NCBI GenBank assembly: GCA_018398585.1
Contig: JAGTTD010000022.1
Coordinates: 6,702,001 to 6,766,000 of the forward strand
DNA length: 64,000 bases
Origin: Simmondsia chinensis
Lineage: Eukaryota > Streptophyta > Magnoliopsida > Caryophyllales > Simmondsiaceae
Direction: 5' to 3'
The translations under genes and the position numbers were made by a program. The notes under the pieces were generated by a model, which was not told where the DNA came from, searched no databases, and worked only from the letters and a program-made list of their open reading frames with translations. This document shows positions 1-11,719 of the stretch, in pieces; position 1 is the stretch's first letter, and every line of letters begins with the position of its first letter.

Positions 1-599
1 AAAATTTGTTGCTTTTACGAAGCTTGAAACATACTAATAAAAAAGTGGAAAGCTCTTAACATTAGGCTAACAAATTGGTTTAGTTGTAACTTCTAAGTTT
101 TAATATTGATGTACTGAAATACTAGCCTTTATTTAAGAGCTAATAATAAGAAAATTTGTTAAAAAGGTCTTTAAGCATATTATACTTGAGAATCAAAACT
201 GCAATCTGCAAGGGATAGAGAAGAAAGCATAGACCACCAAGCTACTACACGTTTTCTGGTATTGGTTTAGTATTCTAATGTTTCTTAATAATTAATTTTC
301 TTTCTACATATATGCATTTCTAAAGTGATGTTGTAAAGCTGCGGGGTCTATACATCTGGTATCTCTGGCCTTATGAAGGTACAAACTATTGACAAAGTTT
401 AAAATATATTTAAATACTTTATACGTTAACGATTTCACATTCATTTTATTACCACAATAAATGTTTAATTATGAAGTTCATTTGTACTCTTGACATGAGA
501 TATAATTATTGCATTTAAATATCTATGGTTAGTTCAAGTAATTTTAGGTCTAGGTAGGTCATGTTGGGTTCAAATTAAGATCATCTTCGATTGAGTTTG
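1..599. other. AT-rich intergenic DNA, nothing recognised
   Basis: AT-rich sequence without a long open frame, terminal repeats or recognisable protein similarity on either strand. I see nothing to annotate in it. Confidence 0.6.
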
Positions 600-985
600 T
601 TGAAGTCAATAGTATGTCCTCGATGGCTTCACTTCAGGTACCTTCCCTCTAAATAGGTAATCATTTTCTGCTGTAGACGGCTTCACTCTACTCCCTCTCC
701 TAGGTAGCCCTTTCCAAAACTCAGCCCTGACACAGGCGGCTTGTCTAGCATGGCCATCGAGCATGACTTGTCCCATACTAGACTGAGCAAGACACCATAG
801 TAGGTTTCGTCTCATACCAAATGGAGCTCCTTTGGAGTCAATCAAAGGATCGAGGGCTCTGATACCCTTGTTACATACCAAAGGAGGTTCCGTTCTAAAA
901 CCAATTGGCAATAGGTAGAGTAGCTCTTTAGGTGTATAAGTTGGTATTTCTTATGTTGTCCCACCGAAGTGGGATTCACTTTGCA
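600..985 (-). mobile_element. TRIM-like LTR element, 5' end (LTR, tRNA-Met PBS, part of internal region)
   Basis: Read on the minus strand, a short LTR-like segment of about 117 bp (985 to 869) carries the CCCAC..GTGGGA motif usual near the start of plant TRIM LTRs. It ends in ..TGTAACA and is followed by GGTATCAGAGCC (866 to 855). That is the standard primer-binding site complementary to the 3' end of initiator Met-tRNA. About 250 bp of non-coding internal sequence follows to around 600, and no second LTR is seen, so the copy is 3'-truncated. The LTR start is inferred from TG..CA and is not backed by a target duplication. A 5' remnant of a larger LTR element is an alternative. Confidence 0.5.
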
Positions 986-2170
986 CTCTTTTGTCTGTAT
1001 CAGTACAAATGAGATATCTAGATATTGTATGTTAGGGGAGTAGAAAGAACCAAGCCTATTTGAGCATCCCCTGTTGTTCAAACTGGTGAATTAATAGTGT
1101 TTGAACTAAGCTCTTATGATCTGAATTGTGTTTTCTTTCACACTTAAAGTCTTATATATATATACCATCATCAGTTATGTGATTGTTAAAAAATTGCCTT
1201 TGCGTATATTATAGCTTAGTAATGATGTACACTTAATAGTTATTCGTAATTTTTGTACAGGTATTAACGAATTTTTATCGAGCCCTTATGATACTATTTG
1301 CGAACACTAATGAGCGAAGTGCTCCCTACATTTACATTCAAACTCAACTCATTAAACTTATTGAGTTTAAAAATGTTGTTTAGAAATGTTGACCTAGGAC
1401 TATAAAGGACTGAAAATAAAGGTTTCCTACTTATTACAAAAAATTTTATTGAGCCTAACTGAACTCAGTTTAATAGGCTATTTAGCCCTCATTAAAAAAA
1501 AAAAAAAGTTTTATAAGTGTTTCCATAATTCTCTTGAGGTTTAAATATGTTATCATCTAGGTACCCTGTCCAAATTTGATAAATTTTCAAGAATTGAACT
1601 TCACTACGATAAAATATAAAAACTATGTCAATGTTTCGATGAAAATCTACTAATTACAATAAAAAGTTGACCAAATTTAAACTTAAACTGCAATTACATG
1701 TATATTTCTCCTCCACGTTTTCACCCTCCACACGTCCTCTGATTTCCCGCCCCACTTTCATTTTGCACAATTGTTTCAATTTTGCGCGCAATAATATCAT
1801 ATATTTTCACCCCATATTGTGCGCCATTTTCACAGACCTCACTTGCCATCGCCTCTATACATCCCTGTTGTCGATCATGTCTCTCCATCCCCATTACTGA
1901 ACGTCTCTCTCCATCCTCAATGCCCATAAAGTTGTGAAGGTTCCCCCCCCCCCCCCCCCCCCCCCCCTAATTCATGTAATTTTTACTCGTATTTTCCACT
2001 CAATGTTATTATGTTTTTCATTTTCATACTTTTTACATGTTTTCTTTCATATTGTTGTTCTCTAATACTGAAGTCACTCCCTTTCGACATAACTACTTGT
2101 CTATGTGTTCTTTCATGATACTTCTTTCACATATGTTTTATTACATTGTTATTTGTTGGATTTTGTTTTG
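986..2170. other. AT-rich spacer with a 25-nt poly-C tract
   Basis: No gene is recognised. It holds an A-run near 1494-1507 and an uninterrupted run of 25 C at 1943-1967. Small open frames at 1667-1927 are on both strands of a pyrimidine-rich stretch and have no recognisable similarity. Part of it may belong to the CACTA element downstream. Confidence 0.5.
1943..1967. repeat. Poly-C tract, 25 nt
   Basis: Uninterrupted C run. Similar runs occur at 19232-19256, 43681-43693 and 62882-62908, and a G run at 53550-53565. Confidence 0.95.
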
Positions 2171-2179
2171 TAGGCAAAG

Positions 2180-2672
2180 AAATTGAGGAGGTGTTTTGAC
2201 ATGCCACACCCATCATTCAGGGGATAAAGCGGGTGAATTTGTAGACGATAAATTGAAGAAAGTGATGATAAGGTTATATATAAATATATCCTTTGTATTC
2301 TTTGATAAATTGTATATCTAATTTATATTTAATAGTAAATTACTTTTATTTTGTAGGACACACATGAGGACGAAGTACATCGAAAGTATGGACAGAATGC
2401 TCCCCTAGATTTTGACTTTGATTCATGGAATAAGGCCGCAAGAAGCCCCTTGAGAAACTGTGTATACGGTTTAACTCAAAGTATTGGGACATCTCAGTAG
2501 GATCGATCTCAAGAATATGTTGAATCTAGCGAGTCCCGGGAAGTAGATCCAGAAATACGAACATGGCTACTTTGAATCAAAACATGAACACAGTTATGCA
2601 AGTGCTTCTACAATATCAAGGTGTGTTTCCTCCTCAATCGCATCCTCCTTCCAATCCTCCTGCTGAATAGTG
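2180..2672 (+). pseudogene. CACTA element coding relic (plant transposase, Ptta/Transposase_24-like C-terminus)
   Basis: Translated in pieces, 2180-2271 and 2358-2672 read as a charged helix-rich segment, then a motif like NCVYGL (usual form N/KRVYGLGS), then a Gln/Met-rich tail ending in a Pro-rich stretch and a stop. This is the layout of the C-terminal plant transposase domain carried by CACTA elements. A likely intron with GT..TAG borders lies between the pieces. At least one in-frame stop (after ..GTSQ) interrupts it. Its position about 370 bp upstream of CACTA subterminal repeats on the same strand supports the call. N-terminal and main transposase parts are not recognisable here. Confidence 0.5.
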
Positions 2673-3035
2673 AAGCATTTTTGTTGTTTTAAGCTGGTAT
2701 AGATGGAGGACTTGCATTTTGGGATGTTTTAGTGATGTAAATGTTGGAAAATGATATTTGATGTTCTTTTTTTTAACACATGTTTCATGTTTTACTTTGC
2801 TTTTGTTCCTATTTTGTTCTTGTAGTTTTTTATTTTGCAAGTATGTTTTGCTACAATATACATATTTATATATACTATTTGCATTTTCATCTATTTCTAT
2901 TGATTGCATAAATTTTTATTGTCTAGAATTATTTGTTGCATTTATATTAATCTATGCTAAATAGGGAAAAGTTGCGTTTGAGGGATTTACATTTGTGATG
3001 TAATTGGAGACAAATTTTCTTCTCATATTTCATAC

Positions 3036-3471
3036 CATTGTCTTGTGTCGAAAGCCGTCTCAAAAATGACATACTATTTTCGTCTCATAATCGTCTCGAA
3101 ATTCGTCTCAAAATTGAGACACCAGTTTCATCTCAAAGTCATCTCAAAATTCGTCTCAAATTTGAGACACCATTTTCATTTCAAAGTTGTCTCAAATTTG
3201 AAATACATTTGAGACGGAAATACCATATGAAATTTGAAACACATTTGAGATGGAAATATTGTCTCAAATTTGAGACTGGAACACTGTCTCAAATTCCGTC
3301 TCAAAATGACGGTTTCAATTCCGTCCCTAAAAATTAGCGATGAAGCTTTTTTAGACGGTTTTCAAACCAAATTTTACTGTCTTAAAATCGTTTCTATTTT
3401 TCATTTGTAACGATTTAGAGACCCATTTCCAACAATTTCGTCTTTTTCTAATCCTTGTTTTTCTTGTAATG
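3036..3471 (+). mobile_element. CACTA 3' subterminal repeat array and terminal inverted repeat
   Basis: Between 3050 and 3320 a motif of the form GTCTCAAATTTGAGAC, itself nearly palindromic, recurs many times in direct and inverted form with variable spacing. Such arrays are transposase-binding subterminal regions in CACTA elements. The stretch ends at 3455-3471 with TTGTTTTTCTTGTAATG, the complement of the CACTACAAGAAAAAC terminus with one change (TAGTG to TAATG). The matching 5' end is not in view, so the copy is truncated or its start has decayed. The open frame at 3038-3337 is only a translation of this array. Confidence 0.75.
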
Positions 3472-3479
3472 AAAATGAT

Positions 3480-3803
3480 CAGTTGTAAAAGGTTGGTCTT
3501 GAGCCTACGCACAAAAAGACCAGTTGTAAAGTTTGTATCCTAAAGCTTGGTTTTAAAAAGGATTGTCAAAGTTAAAGGCTCAAGTGACAAAGAATAGTTA
3601 CTTGAGAAGTGAATGAGCTTCCAGTTTGGAAGTGGACCACTATAAAATCCTTTGTGCATCTTTTTAATCTTGCCTTTACCTTTTTCATTTCTTATTCATT
3701 GTCTAGCTCTCAATTTAAGTTTTAGTTCATAAAGTTTAATTTTTCAATTATCATGAAAGAACCTAATTCATCACCCCTCTTAGATTGCTCTTTGGGCCTT
3801 CAA
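3480..3803 (+). repeat. Probable 5' LTR of degenerate Copia (SIRE-like)
   Basis: Sequence directly upstream of a PBS-like GTATCAGAGCT (3808-3818). It contains a TATA-like CACTATAAAATC near 3640 and a pyrimidine-rich end of the ..CCCCTCTTAG..TTCA type found in plant SIRE LTRs. The left boundary is set by the CACTA end at 3471 and is not proven, because no 3' LTR was found to compare. Confidence 0.5.
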
Positions 3804-6800
3804 TTAGTATCAGAGCTAGTACTCTTATTTTTCTTGGTCTAACAATCTTAGAGTGATCCTTATGGCAACCTTTGCACCGATTTTGGTCGAGGCTCAATCA
3901 ACCCTAAAGCCTCCACTTTTTGGCGGTAGAACTTTTTCTATTGAAAACTCAGATTGAGACTTTTTATTACGTTTATTGACTTTGACTTGTGGCTAATCGC
4001 AAAAAGTGGTGATTTGTTTCCTTCAATGAATAAAGGAAATGCAAATCTTGCTGAATTTCAAAATGAGTTATTCAATATGACAAAACAAAGCTCGAGAAAA
4101 ATGCTCAAGGTCACTTCCAATTATTATGTACTATTACTCCCAATGTGTTTAATCATGCCAAAAGTTGCAAGACCACAAAGGAGATTTATTACAAACTAGA
4201 AAAAACATTTGGAAGAGAGTCAAAAGAAGAATCCCTTCATACAAGTGAAGGGGAGCAAGTGGATTCGTGTCTCATGGCCATTGAATTTGAAGAAGAAGAA
4301 GAAGAACTTGAAGATGATGAGATAAGTGATTTATCTTATAATTAGCTTATGGATGGTTTTTATGAATTATATATAGTGCATTTAAAAAATTGAGAAACAA
4401 ATACTTTTCTAAGAAAAATGAGCTACAAAAAGAGTCAAAACAATGTTTAGTGTTTAGGCTTGAAAATGAATCTTCGAAAGCAAAAATAGTCATTAAATTA
4501 TCAAGTTGAGTCATGAAATGAGAAGAAATTCTTGGAAGAAAGGCTCATTTCAAGCGAAAGAAAAAATGAAGAATCAAAGAAAGATAAATTATTGGTTAGA
4601 GAGAATGAGTCTTTGAAAGAACAAGTGGAAGAACTCTCAAAAATTTCAAGTTTGTTTCTCAATGGGAAAGAAATACTTGAAAAAATACTCTCTTCTCAAA
4701 GACCTACTTATAACAAAGATGGATTTGACTATAATAGAAATGCTCAAAAGAAAAAGATTGAATATACTTTTTGTCAAAGCCTCCTCACTACTGATAAACT
4801 CTATAAGATGTCATTATTGTGGTAATCATGGGCATATTGTGCATTAATGTCCATTTAAAAAGAATTTTAGAAAAATCAAGGTTTGAGTTTCAAAGGGATC
4901 TCAGCCTCCAAATGTCAAGACTAACAATGAAGGACCCAAGAAAATTTGGGTACCAAAAATTCGTAAAATTGTCTAGGTGCGCTTGAAGATTGACAACAAA
5001 AATCAAAAGTAGTGCTTTGGTAGTAGTTTCTCAAGTCATATGACCGGAGATAAATGCAAGTCCACTTTTATCAAACCAAGGAAAGGAAAATCTCACTTTC
5101 AACAAGGAGAATAGGAAAATCATTGGTATTGGTAACATTACTTCTAACTCTTCTCCTTGCATATATGATGACTTACTTATTGATAGCCTTATGCATAATT
5201 TTCTTAATAGTAGTCTACTATGTGAGAGAGTTTATTATGTGCAATCTTGAGTCATTTAAATATGTGGTGGCACATGCTTAAATGAATAAATTATTACTTT
5301 ATCAATTAGGATGTGATAATGTCTATAGGATTAATCTTGAATGTATGAACTTTGTGAAATGTTCTATTGTCTCAAATGAAAATGATCATTAGATTTGAAA
5401 TAGAAGATTTGAACATGCTAGTATGGAATTAATTTCAAAACCTTTGAAAAATGATCTTATTTGATGACCACGAAATCTTAATTCGAAAATGATCATATTC
5501 GTGATGCACTTCAATATGGAAAATAAACAAGATCTTCATTTAAAACCAATGATGTAGTTTCTATCATAAGGCATCTTGAACTTTTGCATACAGACTTGTT
5601 TGACACTTTCCCTTCTCATAAGAGGGAAGCATTCGAAAATTTCAAAAAGTTTCGCAAACAAGTGAAAAAGAATAAATATTTGAAAATTGTTTCAATTAGA
5701 AGGTGACCATAGAAGGGAATTTGCAAAATGCGATTTTGAAAAACAGTGATTAAATTGGAATCCACCATAATTTTTTGACTCATAAAATTCCTCAATAAAG
5801 CGAAATGGTTAAAAAAATATTAAATAAAATTGGGAACTCTTGAACATATGGCGATAATATTGATTGGTAAAAATAATTTACAAAACTCTTTTTGGGCTGA
5901 AGCCATGAACACTGCTTGTTATATTCAAAATAAGGCTTTGATAAGGATAATTTTGAAGAGAACACCTTATGAACTTTACAAAAGAAGAAAACCAAGTATT
6001 GTATATTTAATTTGGTGTAAATGCTTTATCCATGACTATAGTGAAACTAATCCTGGTGAATTTGATCCAAGAATGGAGGAAGGTACATTCATTAGATATT
6101 TTCTTACTTACAAAGTATATAGAGTCTATAATCTATACATGTCATATTTATTGAAACTAACTTGTCCTCTAGAATTCCTTGTAATGATAATGATGTAGTG
6201 ATCACACTAACAAACATCACACCCTCATCCAAGAAGCAAGACAATGTTCAACTTGAAGCTCCAATGGATGAACCGAAAGGAATGGTCGATAATGTAGAAT
6301 CAAAAGAGGATTCGAAATTCTTGAAGGATCACCCAACAAGACAAATCATCGGTGATCCCTCCCAATGTGGTAAGAAATAAAGAAAGGTTAGTAACTAAAA
6401 GTTATGACTAAGAAGAAGGTAGAGACTATGAAGAGAATTTTGCACCTAGATTGGAAGTTATTAGACTCTTATGTGCTTTTGCTTCTTTTAAAAACTTCGA
6501 ACTTTTTCAAATAGATGTAAAAAGTATATAATTGAATGGTTCTATTACAAAAGAAATTTATATTGAACAACCACTCTATTTTGGGGATGATAAATTTTTC
6601 AATCATATTTTATACTCAAAAATGATCTTTGTGGATAAAGAAGCTCCTAGAGCTCGGTATAAGAGAATGAGTTCTTTTGTAATGCAAAATGGATTCTCAA
6701 GAGGAAAGGTTGACTGAACACTTTCTGTCAAACACTCTAAGAGTAATATTCTTATTGTAAAAAATTTGATAATATAGTGTTTGGTGCTACTAATCCATCT

Positions 6801-7110
6801 TGTTGTGAAGAATTTGCAAATCTTTAGGAATTTGAAATAAGCATGATGAGAGAAATCAACTACTTCGTTGGATTGCAAATAAAGCAACGCAAGGACGAAA
6901 TTTTCATCAAACAAGTCAAGTACATAATTAAGAAGTTGGCATGAAAAATTTCAAAGCAATTGCAGCTCTAATGAGCTCAACACTCGAGTTATACATGAAT
7001 GAAAAAGGTAAAAAGGTGAATCAAAAAGCTAAATAAGGTATGATTCAATCCCTTGTTTACCATTCCACGAATATACTTGATATCTTGTTTAATGTGTGCG
7101 TATGTGGTTG
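3804..7110 (+). pseudogene. Degenerate Copia gag-pol (SIRE-like)
   Basis: After the PBS-like site the gag starts at ATG 3862. Pieces in shifting frames follow in Copia order: acidic gag segment (4200-4345), coiled-coil-like Lys/Glu segment (4530-4700), CCHC knuckle CHYCGNHGHIVH (around 4805-4850), protease remnant with SHMTGDK (around 5035-5055; the catalytic Asp is not seen), integrase core piece with NSFWAEAMNTACYIQN (5885-5940), reverse transcriptase pieces with KEIYIEQP (6550-6580), and an RT end like EINYFVGLQIKQ (6852-6890). Dozens of stops and frameshifts are present. It ends near 7110, inside the RNase H approach. The order and motifs make Copia secure; the SIRE assignment is an inference from gag and integrase style. 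Confidence 0.8.
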
Positions 7111-8130
7111 ATTTCATACATTTCAGCACTGTATTAAAATAAAGCGGTACTTAAGGGTTGACCACTGCCAACATCAATCACGAGTTGCTCTTATACCCAC
7201 ATTAAGATACCTGCAACGAGCTGTTAAACAACTAGCTCCATCTCCTGCCAACTTCAACAATAATGAGTATAACACAATAGTGGAACATAAATTATATCAC
7301 ATAGCCGCTTCAAGTATACACATCGTACATATATTGTATATACAGTTGGCACTAAGAGTGTATATCACAAACTTATAAATTTCACATACTATCATAATTG
7401 TGAAATATTATCATCTCAAATCAACCAGAACCACCGTTAGTATGGTTTTCAAAGGACCATAATCCACAAAGCGTCCTTTTATAATTCAAGCTAAAGCAAA
7501 CCACACAACCCCAAGGTTTTTGAGCCCAAGGCATCATCGGACTATCCACGTTGACTTTGGAGAGTCACCAAAATGGTATTTCCACCATAATCAAGTAGTA
7601 AATACAAAACATTGGTGGAATCACAATAGTCACAAATATTATGGTCAAAAATATATAACATAGCCCCTTGGGTGTATAAAGCCCCCCAAAATAGAATGTC
7701 TTCCAATATATTCCTGAGCCATTCATCTTTTATACCTGCCATTCTAGAATGATAAACTCAAATTCCAACCTTAATTTAACATAGCTGGTTTGAGAGGGGA
7801 TCCTATCATATAACACCACTGATAAGCCTAATCTTATTGTCATTGAATAATAAATATCAAACACCCAATTGGCATCCACAACATTCCTCTACCACAACAG
7901 TGAGTCTATTACAACGTAAACTCTAATGCCTAGTACTTTGCTAGTGCCTCAACAGTTTAGTTCGAGCACTATAATGCTCATCAGATGGATCACGAGTACA
8001 TGAGCTAGGTTCACAGCTTATATTATATCAAGATGAGCGTAGTTAATTAAAAATTTTACGCTATCAAACACCTTTATGTATTTAGCATGTGACACACAAT
8101 CAACTTTGTACTTTTATAAGTGAATACTAG
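7111..8130. other. AT-rich spacer, nothing recognised
   Basis: About 1 kb without a convincing open frame. The 66-codon frame at 7542-7742 (-) has no recognisable similarity. It may be decayed transposon sequence between the Copia and the SINE. Confidence 0.5.
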
Positions 8131-8388
8131 GGTCAACAATAGCAAACCTAGTGCCTTAAGGGCTCCCGCCTAAGCGGGATCTGGGGGAGTGGATGTACGC
8201 AGCCTTACCCCTTCAGGGTGTAACCTTGCCGAGAGGCTTTTTCCAAGGACCCCCAACCTTATAAGATTGGCAGCACAAGGACTTCCCAGGAAGTCACACA
8301 TTCTAATACTACTCCTGTCCAAGCACACTTAACTTTGTAGTTTTAATGGGATCCAGTGCATTAGGGTCAAATGGAATCTTGTTTAGTA
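8131..8388 (-). mobile_element. SINE copy A: 5S rRNA-derived head, RTE-type tail
   Basis: On the minus strand 8381 to 8281 reads as a plant 5S rRNA: TGCACTGGATCCCATTA, then AAGTTAAGTGTGCTTGG, then a GTGACTTCCTGGGAAGT box. These correspond to 5S positions of about 25-95 and cover box A, the intermediate element and box C of the internal pol III promoter. The remainder (about 8280 to 8140) matches the tail shared with the RTE LINE at 59180-59298, including a GCTGCGTACATCC-type word and a GGCACTAGG end. A TTG-type 3' end lies near 8131. No clear target duplication was found, so the ends are approximate. It is an older-looking copy than C and D. Confidence 0.8.
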
Positions 8389-8815
8389 TGTCATCAAAGT
8401 GACTAAAGTCTTGAAGCATTTTTCCCATAATCAAGAATAAGAACCCCTAGGTGTTCTAGTGATCTTTTCACTAAGTGCACATAAACTTCACCTAAGCCAT
8501 TTATGTCAAAGCATAAAATTAAAAGACTGTGTTTGCATACACAAAATTCGCACTTATATCAAACAAAATATCACATAACCATTCTCGTAATGTTTAGAGT
8601 ACATACATTATCACTATTAAAAGTAATCTATGAATGACCAAAGTTATCTCAAATTTTGGTATCACATTTTAAGAGCTTGTTTAAGATCATATTAAAATGC
8701 ACAAGCTACAAACTTTATTTTTCATACCAAGGATTATGGACTATTCTAGTTGTTCCATATAAACTTTCATACCAAGGATTATGTAAAAGCATGATTTAAT
8801 ATTCTTTGGATATAT
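8389..8815. other. Unannotated AT-rich sequence
   Basis: Probably decayed Copia sequence continuing the fragment to its right, but I cannot support any domain in it. Confidence 0.4.
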
Positions 8816-9190
8816 ACAACCCAAGATCATGGCTAAAAGCAAGAACTATCAAAACTTTAATGGTTTCTATCTTAAACATACTTAAGTAGGTGTCAAGAAT
8901 CAATTTTATGTTTTTGGGTGCATCCTTTGACCACTAGTTTTGACTTTAATCTTATCCATAGAGCTATTAACCCTTTTTTTTAATACCCACTGTCCACCAA
9001 TCAACTAGTTCATATCCTCCAGGAATTTGTATATCAATTATCATATGTGATGTTTGATGATTAACTTATTGTTAATGGCCCTTTTCCAACAAAATGAAAT
9101 CAATAGATTTCTTGGTCTCTTCATAAGTTTTTGGGTCTTATTCTAACATGTAGGCGTAACCAACTTCTTACTTAATTGTATTAATCATGT
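8816..9190 (-). pseudogene. Copia reverse transcriptase fragment
   Basis: Translating the minus strand in pieces gives motifs of the Copia RT entry region: AYMLE followed by DPKTYEE (around 9165-9130), GGYELVDWW (equivalent of the TWELVDxPxG region, around 9010) and a decayed continuation to about 8816. The same region is far better preserved at 13113 (+) and 18753 (-) in this window, which makes the match easy to see. Many stops and indels; a remnant only. Confidence 0.5.
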
Positions 9191-10173
9191 TTTATCGCAA
9201 ATTCACCTCAAGTAAGTATATTGTACTTTTATAGTTGGTTGGCAAATAATTATCTACAAGTTATTGTCTTTCATATACAAAAACTAAAGTGAAGTATTCA
9301 CTTCAATGTAACTAGATCAAAACCAATAGTTCTCATGAAATATAATTCACATGTTCCTTTTAGAGGTCCAAAATAATGCATTCTATACAAGTTTTTTTAT
9401 GAAATAACCATTATTGGCCTATAAGACCATAGCCCCCACATTTTACTAGGTCAAAATATAATTCATATGAATATGAGTTCGCCTCAACAATATATGCGGC
9501 TTACTATGCGTAAGGTGAAAATTCAATGAAATGCAATGTTTTTTAGGCAACATATATGCGGTTGAAATTTTCTATCAAAAGGCAAAAATTTGTCCATATG
9601 ATATTAGGCAACACTATCCTAACTGTAACATAGATGCTAGCAAATATATCACATCAATATTAATGTTAAAATTCAAATTATCAAATTTATGTCTACTTAA
9701 TTTTAGAAGATACTTCTATTTCAATTTCAAAGCATAGGTCCACGCCATATTAATACCACCCCATCCCAGATTCATTAATTTTTAGTCAAAATAGATTAAT
9801 TGATTCTACTTCTTGTTGAAGTCCAAACGACCCCCTTCTATTTTTTTTTTTCTAGTCTAATTTTCTCTCTCTCCTTTTTTTTTATTAGCTCACTGCACTA
9901 GAATATTTTCTTCATAAACCCCATCCCAAACTAGGCATCTCTCTCTCTTCTCCATGATAGTCACCTTGGGTCACCATCAGCCAACCGCCAGAGCATTGCA
10001 TCCACCACAATTGATTCACCACAAATGCCAATGAATTTCGATGCCTGTGCCACGAGGAAGATGAGTAGCATCTCGTTTGCCTCCGTTGGTTGTCGATATC
10101 CAACAAGGCATGGGCAATTGCAATTGGGCTCACCACTCACGAGTTTCAAGATAACATCCCGACTGTTCGTGCC
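9191..10173. other. Unannotated spacer, GC-richer at its right end
   Basis: AT-rich until about 9890, then 9890-10173 is noticeably more GC-rich, with small overlapping open frames on both strands but no recognised product. This richer stretch is cut by the solo LTR at 10174 and might continue after 11295. Confidence 0.4.
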
Positions 10174-11295
10174 TGTTGTTAAAATCAATAAGAATAGCAC
10201 AACCACAGTAGAAATACAACGAAATTTTATACCTAAAATTTAGTATAAATCAACGAAAAAAATAGAAAATTCGCAGCTGTAAAATAGTAAAAACGCAGAA
10301 GAAAATTACAGGAAAATACTGTAAAATTGCAGAAAAACTAATCTATAAATTGCTGTAAATTTATACCGCAATAGCTGTGAATTATTTCAACGAATTTAAG
10401 TAAAATGCTGCTGAAAAAAATCAGTCGCATGTTGCTGAAAAATTCAGTGAATTATAGTAAGGAATTCAGTAAAGCTGCAACTAAATAATAGATAAACACG
10501 GCAATCAAATAACACCGAAATTAGAAAATTGATTAAAATATCGAAGAAGAGAGCAATTAGAAAGATCTTACAAAATAACGATACCGCGCCGTGGTAAATA
10601 CCACTATCCTAAAAGACGATTTCGCCGCTGCTCTAGTGCATACAGTATAACCGGCGGCCGTCCTCCAGGATTAACGCGATCCGACTCTTAACGTGCACTC
10701 ATTAATTGCCAGGTAGGAGTACCTTGACTTTGCTCAAATTTGAGGAGAGTAAACCGACCCAGAAATGCGAGTCCGAATTCAGATCTAAGGATTGAAGTAG
10801 AGCGATAACCTAGGGTTCGCTTTTCGCTTGGATTTCAGAGAAATTGTAAAGAGAGAGAGAGAGATCAGAGAGTGGCGGTTACCATGCAAAAAGCACAAAA
10901 AATGGAGAGGGTGAAGAGGGGGGTTAGTGGGGCCTTTCATAATCGGAAACATATAAATATAGGTTTTTAATTTATAACGGTAAAATAACAGATGTGATAA
11001 ATTGTAACGGTTATATTGTTAATAAATTTCCAACTGTTACAATTTTAATGCCTCTAAATGGCTAGTAATGGTAACATGCATTAAAACTCGGTGCAATGAA
11101 TTCCAATGGCTAAAAATGGTCACAAATTTAATGACGTTAAAACATTCTAGTTAAGTAGCTAGTAACAGGTTTTAAAATATATTTTTTTGAAAAATAAATA
11201 TACTCGTTAAGAAAAGAATTACCCACACTATTTTTTCAATGTGGGATACAACTCCCCTTAAAAATTGAAGATTAGCTTGTATTATTTTTCCAACA
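10174..11295 (-). repeat. Solo LTR of Copia family 'TGTTG..CAACA'
   Basis: The segment begins TGTTGTTAAAATC and ends TTTTTCCAACA. Its middle (about 10540-10860) is clearly the same as the LTRs at 11770, 15675 and 21129: a CTTACAAA..CCGCGCCGTGG..CACT.TCCTAAAAGACGATTTCGCCGCTG region. It is flanked by GTGCC (10169-10173) and GTACC (11296-11300), a 5-bp target duplication with one change. No internal region adjoins it, so it is a solo LTR left by LTR-LTR recombination. At 1,122 bp it is longer than its relatives because of extra low-complexity sequence (10200-10500) and a longer U3. Orientation follows the coding copy at 17.4-21.1 kb. Confidence 0.75.
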
Positions 11296-11719
11296 GTACC
11301 GGGAATTGATTGGGGAAATGTAATCATTTGTGTGATTTTAGTCACGGCCGATTCTAACTTTTTTGGGGCTCAAGCAAAAATCTCAAATAGAGCCCTTCAC
11401 ATACGCAAATTATAATAATTTTAATCATAAATTTTTGGAATAAAAAAATTGATACTTTAAAAACTATAACTCGAAAGTTTTAGGTTACGTCTGGCCCTAA
11501 TTTTACTTAAAATGGGAGTTAGAATTGAATTACAGCTGTAAACACAATGATAAGCATTATCTCATTCAAGGGCATATCTGTAATGTTCGGAAAAGACTGA
11601 AGGTATTTCTATAATTGTAACCTCCAAATGATAGTTCCGGATTGGAATACCCATGCTTCCCTTTCATAGCATAATCAGGTTTAGGGTTTAGTTTATTGAA
11701 AACTCTAAAAATTAAAATT
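11296..11719. other. Unannotated sequence between two related LTRs
   Basis: No open frame or repeat boundary recognised. It is host or older repeat DNA flanking the solo LTR. Confidence 0.4.

Noticed and set aside
3038..3337. 99-codon open frame as a gene
   Set aside because: It is the translation of the CACTA subterminal repeat array.
9912..10243. Host exon in the GC-richer stretch
   Set aside because: Short overlapping frames on both strands, no recognisable similarity or splice structure; kept only as an unannotated stretch.
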